Assembly (NCBI GenBank): GCA_045600125.1
Contig: JAZRXH010000061.1
Span: 20,090-84,089 of the forward strand
DNA from: SIG622 sp045600125
Lineage (GTDB): Bacteria > Bacillota > Clostridia > Oscillospirales > CAG-382
Reading direction: 5' to 3'
DNA length: 64,000 nucleotides
The position numbers and the translations under genes were made by a program. The notes beneath the pieces are model-generated. The model saw only the letters and a program-made list of their open reading frames with translations. It was not told the origin of the DNA and made no database searches. Positions 61,535 through 64,000 of this stretch are shown piece by piece. Within the stretch, counting starts at the first letter, position 1. Every line of letters starts with the position of its first letter.

Positions 61535-62302
61535 TTATTCAGCTTCAACGGCTGCGTTGTCGTTGTGGTATGCGAGGGATTCACCGAGGGAACCGTCGGC
61601 GATCATCTCGGCGATGACCTCGTTGGCGACCTCGAGGAGTTTGGTCTGCTTCTTGTTGATGGCGATACCGTATTCTTCGGGCTCGTCCTGCTCAACTTCT
61701 ACGGTGTCGAAGCCGTTAACGGCTGCGATGTTCTTGGCGGTGAGCTCGTCGATAACGACTGCATCATACTTGGAGCCGAGACCGAGACCGCCTTCGTTGG
61801 CGTTCTGAAGACGAACGATGGAAGTGCCTGCGAGCGTGCCGTCGTCAACCATGCCGGAGATAAGGAGGTCGCCGGTGGTGCCGATCTGAACGGCTACGTT
61901 CTTGCCGGCAAGGTCGTTAACACCCTTGATGTCGCTGCCCTTGGGGAGAATGATGTACTGAACGGTGGTGAAGTAGCAGTCGGTGAAGTTAACCTGCTCG
62001 AGTCTCTCTGCGGTCACGGTGAAGCCGGAAGCGCCGAGGTCGCCCTTGCCTGCTTCGATAGCGGCGATGATGGAGTCAAAGTCGGTGTTGACGATCTCGA
62101 GCTCCTTGCCCATCTTTTCGGCGATCTTGGTGCAGATGTCGATGTCTACGCCAACGACATGATTGTCGGATACGTACTCAAAGGGAGCAAATTCTGCGTT
62201 GGTGTAAACGACGAGCTTGTCGGAACCCTTTTCGCAGGAAGTGAGGGCAGCGGCGCTGAGAGCGAGCACTGCGGAAAGTGCGAATGCAATGATTTTTTTC
62301 AT
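61535..62302 (-). CDS. Amino-acid ABC transporter substrate-binding lipoprotein
   Basis: 255 aa. Signal peptide with lipobox LTSC (Cys at about 23), then a family 3 solute-binding domain: YTNAEFAPFEYVSDNHVVGVDIDI, FDSIIAAIEAGKGDLGASGFT and YFTTVQYIILPKG. It would bind a polar amino acid outside the cell. GGAGG precedes the ATG at 62302. No permease or ATPase gene is adjacent, so it is orphan in this window. The fill of the ligand pocket was not deduced. Confidence 0.9.
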   Translation of the reverse strand: MKKIIAFALSAVLALSAAALTSCEKGSDKLVVYTNAEFAPFEYVSDNHVVGVDIDICTKIAEKMGKELEIVNTDFDSIIAAIEAGKGDLGASGFTVTAERLEQVNFTDCYFTTVQYIILPKGSDIKGVNDLAGKNVAVQIGTTGDLLISGMVDDGTLAGTSIVRLQNANEGGLGLGSKYDAVVIDELTAKNIAAVNGFDTVEVEQDEPEEYGIAINKKQTKLLEVANEVIAEMIADGSLGESLAYHNDNAAVEAE

Positions 62303-62343
62303 TTTTGTTTCCTCCAAAAAACAGAATTATTTATGTAAGACGG

Positions 62344-62372
62344 ATTATAACATATGTGTAGATGAAATGCAA
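62344..62372 (-). promoter_or_regulatory. Promoter of the substrate-binding lipoprotein gene
   Basis: On the minus strand, TTGCAT (62367-62372), 17 bp, TATAAT (62344-62349). Confidence 0.8.
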
Positions 62373-62405
62373 TAGTTTTTGAAAAAATCGGAAATCTGCT
62401 CATTT

Positions 62406-62426
62406 TTGTCGTTTGTTTTACGACAA
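62406..62426. promoter_or_regulatory. Inverted repeat upstream of the lipoprotein promoter
   Basis: TTGTCGT (62406-62412) and ACGACAA (62420-62426) form a perfect 7-bp inverted repeat about 35 nt upstream of the -35 box; a possible operator. Confidence 0.35.
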
Positions 62427-62484
62427 TATTGGTTAATTAGCATAATCACTTTGTGAAAAACCCGATTACTTTTTCGACTATTGC

Positions 62485-62516
62485 GTATAATATGCAAGTC
62501 TGCTTGCATAATATAC
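62485..62516. repeat. 14-bp inverted repeat in the lipoprotein-purE intergenic region
   Basis: GTATAATATGCAAG and CTTGCATAATATAC around a 4-nt loop, one mismatch. The 62430-62650 stretch holds no gene; a small GC hairpin with T tail (CGCC/GGCG, about 62518-62540) follows. Confidence 0.6.
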
Positions 62517-62652
62517 ATCGCCTGCTTTGCGGCGTTTTCTTTGAGATAAACGCATGGAATCCTTCTGTTTTGTCGGGTTCTACAAGAAATATAGACAGAA
62601 TATTCCATTTTTGAACAAAACGTAAAAAAGGCATATTTTGATGATTTGGCAC

Positions 62653-62681
62653 TTGACAGAAGCCGAATAAAATGATAAAAT
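62653..62681 (+). promoter_or_regulatory. Promoter of purE
   Basis: TTGACA (62653-62658), 17 bp, TAAAAT (62676-62681), directly ahead of the riboswitch. Confidence 0.85.
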
Positions 62682-62693
62682 AAAGACGGATTT

Positions 62694-62788
62694 TGAGGGT
62701 CTGCCGTGACTGACGGAACATCGTGGAGCACCACGGAGGAGCGGCGGATCGCAGGGAGCTTTGCCTCCGAATTGCCGACCGTCTGGGC
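62694..62788 (+). ncRNA. ZTP/ZMP (pfl) riboswitch
   Basis: Conserved features of the pfl motif: GGGTC ... GTGACTGACGGAAC near the 5' end, GGGAGC in the middle, and the terminal GCCGACCGTCTGGGC hairpin. GACGG (62712-62716) can pair with CCGTC (62779-62783) to form the pseudoknot. The ligand ZTP/ZMP signals folate shortage and purine-pathway imbalance. It overlaps the terminator stem by GGGC, giving the switch. Confidence 0.85.
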
Positions 62789-62826
62789 GCACTTGGCATA
62801 AGCTGAGTGCGCCCATTTTGCTTTTT
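62785..62826 (+). terminator. Riboswitch expression platform terminator of purE
   Basis: Stem GGGCGCACT (62785-62793) with AGTGCGCCC (62806-62814), then ATTTTGCTTTTT. The 5' arm shares GGGC with the riboswitch P3 hairpin. Confidence 0.88.
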
Positions 62827-62907
62827 CGGCTTCCGCATATTTCCGAACGGACGGAATAAGCCGGAATATCCGGTCAAATCAGATCAATACAGAAAGGAAC
62901 TTGCATC

Positions 62908-63396
62908 ATGAAAAAAGTCGGTATCGTCATGGGCAGCGACAGCGACCTTCCGATCATCCAGAAGGCGACGGATATGCTGAAATCCCTTGACATTCCTTTT
63001 GAAGTCCATGTTTATTCCGCTCACCGTACACCGGTCGAAGCCCGTGATTTTGCGCTGAACGCCAGAAAGAACGGTTTCGGCGTCATCATAGCCGCTGCCG
63101 GTATGGCTGCACATCTGGCAGGCGCCATCGCCGCCAACACCACGCTGCCGGTCATCGGTATTCCTTGCTCCTCCGCCGCATTCGGCGGTATGGACGCCCT
63201 TCTTTCCACCGTGCAGATGCCGACCGGCATCCCGGTTGCCGCCGTTGCCGTGAACGGCGGCGGAAATGCCGCCCTGCTTGCGGCGCAGATCATTGCCGTA
63301 GAAGACGCTGAGCTCTCTGCAAAGCTCGACGCCAAGCGTGCTTCCGACGCTGCCAAGGTCCTTGAGAAGGACGCAGGCATCGCCGAAAGACTTTGA
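62908..63396 (+). CDS. purE: N5-carboxyaminoimidazole ribonucleotide mutase
   Basis: 162 aa, class I PurE. MGSDSDLPIIQKA, YSAHRTP and AGMAAHLAGAIAA are family blocks. It converts N5-CAIR to CAIR in purine synthesis. It is preceded by the ZTP riboswitch and followed by purC after 42 nt. Confidence 0.96.
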   Translation: MKKVGIVMGSDSDLPIIQKATDMLKSLDIPFEVHVYSAHRTPVEARDFALNARKNGFGVIIAAAGMAAHLAGAIAANTTLPVIGIPCSSAAFGGMDALLSTVQMPTGIPVAAVAVNGGGNAALLAAQIIAVEDAELSAKLDAKRASDAAKVLEKDAGIAERL

Positions 63397-63438
63397 TTCC
63401 CGTTAAAATTTCATAATTTATAAAAGGAGAACAAAACC

Positions 63439-64000
63439 ATGGCAAACAAGCTTGTTTATTCCGGTAAGACAAAGGACGTATTTGCTCTTGAAAACGGAAA
63501 CTACCTCCTCAAGTTCAAGGATGACTGCACCGGCAAGGACGGTGTGTGCGATCCCGGTGAAAATGCTGTCGGACTGACAATCGAGGGCGTGGGTGACGTC
63601 AACCTGCGTATGTCCGTCTATTTCTTCGAGAAAATCAATGCCGCCGGCATCAGGACCCACTATGTGAGTGCCGATCTCAAGAATACCACTATGGAGGTGC
63701 TCAGGGCGAAGGTGTTCGGCCACGGACTTGAAGTGATATGCCGTTATAAGGCTGTCGGCAGTTTCTTCCGCCGTTACGGTGAATACGTTGAGGAGGGAGC
63801 GGACCTCCCCGCCTATGTGGAGACTACGTTCAAGAATGACGAAAAGGGAGATCCCCTTGTCACCAAGGATGCTCTCGTGGCTCTCGGAGTGATGACATCC
63901 GAGCAGTATGACGCAATCAAGACTCAGACGCAGAAAATCACGAAAATAGTGGCCGACGACCTGAAGGCCAAGGGCCTCGACCTCTATGACATCAAGTTCG
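63439..64000 (+). CDS. purC: SAICAR synthetase, N-terminal part (runs off the window)
   Basis: At least 187 aa; no stop before the end. MANKLVYSGKTKDVF, NLRMSVYFFEKINAAGI, GTHYV-type and RYKAVGSFFRRYG blocks identify phosphoribosylaminoimidazolesuccinocarboxamide synthase, the step after PurE. AAAGGAG at 63423-63429 serves the ATG. It is in one transcript with purE. Confidence 0.9.
   Translation, partial: MANKLVYSGKTKDVFALENGNYLLKFKDDCTGKDGVCDPGENAVGLTIEGVGDVNLRMSVYFFEKINAAGIRTHYVSADLKNTTMEVLRAKVFGHGLEVICRYKAVGSFFRRYGEYVEEGADLPAYVETTFKNDEKGDPLVTKDALVALGVMTSEQYDAIKTQTQKITKIVADDLKAKGLDLYDIKF

Overview
The window reads as a chromosomal segment of a Gram-positive, spore-associated member of the class Clostridia, probably an anaerobic gut or rumen Oscillospiraceae-like organism (the family is inference). 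The grounds are the mcsA-mcsB-clpC cluster, S-layer-homology (SLH) surface proteins, type III glutamine synthetase, a ferredoxin-linked 2-oxoacid oxidoreductase, the sporulation-associated families YlmC/YmxH and YunB, an L20-type leader in front of infC, and a ZTP riboswitch in front of purE. Coding density is high. Most promoters are near-consensus sigma-A type with a 17-bp spacer. No complete prophage, insertion sequence or CRISPR array is visible.

Layout. 1-5.9 kb: protein-arginine-phosphate quality control (mcsA, mcsB, clpC), a cytoplasmic parvulin and a VanZ-like protein. 6-10.5 kb: a double-domain polysaccharide deacetylase, then argG and argH behind a promoter with an ArgR-type operator in its spacer. 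10.6-20.1 kb: a DUF3343/cysteine-desulfurase pair, an M23 peptidase, a serine hydrolase, ligA, rlmA and an SLH protein. 20.1-22.6 kb: an accessory-looking island with a lone phage-tail-like gene, an array of seven small hairpins and tRNA-Gln(CTG). 22.6-26.3 kb: a heterodimeric ABC exporter.

26.4-37.4 kb (minus strand): a compact operon holding an acyl-CoA synthetase, an XRE-cupin regulator, a four-subunit 2-oxoacid:ferredoxin oxidoreductase, a P-loop ATPase, IlvE, a TIM-barrel/acyl-CoA-ligase fusion, and a LeuA-like protein whose catalytic residues are gone but whose leucine-type regulatory domain is kept. Upstream lie a small membrane protein and a hairpin terminator. The set fits interconversion of branched-chain fatty acids and branched-chain amino acids. 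This is the most promising candidate for an undescribed system in the window.

37.6-46.3 kb: two giant paralogous secreted beta-helix proteins with internal SLH repeats. 46.5-50.6 kb: glnN, a sugar-phosphate-isomerase-like enzyme and argF. 50.6-52.6 kb: YlmC, a NagB-fold protein lacking its catalytic residues, and YunB. 52.7-61.3 kb (minus strand): mtaB, gpmI, yebC, argS, a YerB-like lipoprotein, and rplT-rpmI-infC behind an L20-type leader. 61.5-64 kb: an orphan amino-acid-binding lipoprotein, then riboswitch-controlled purE and purC; purC runs off the window.
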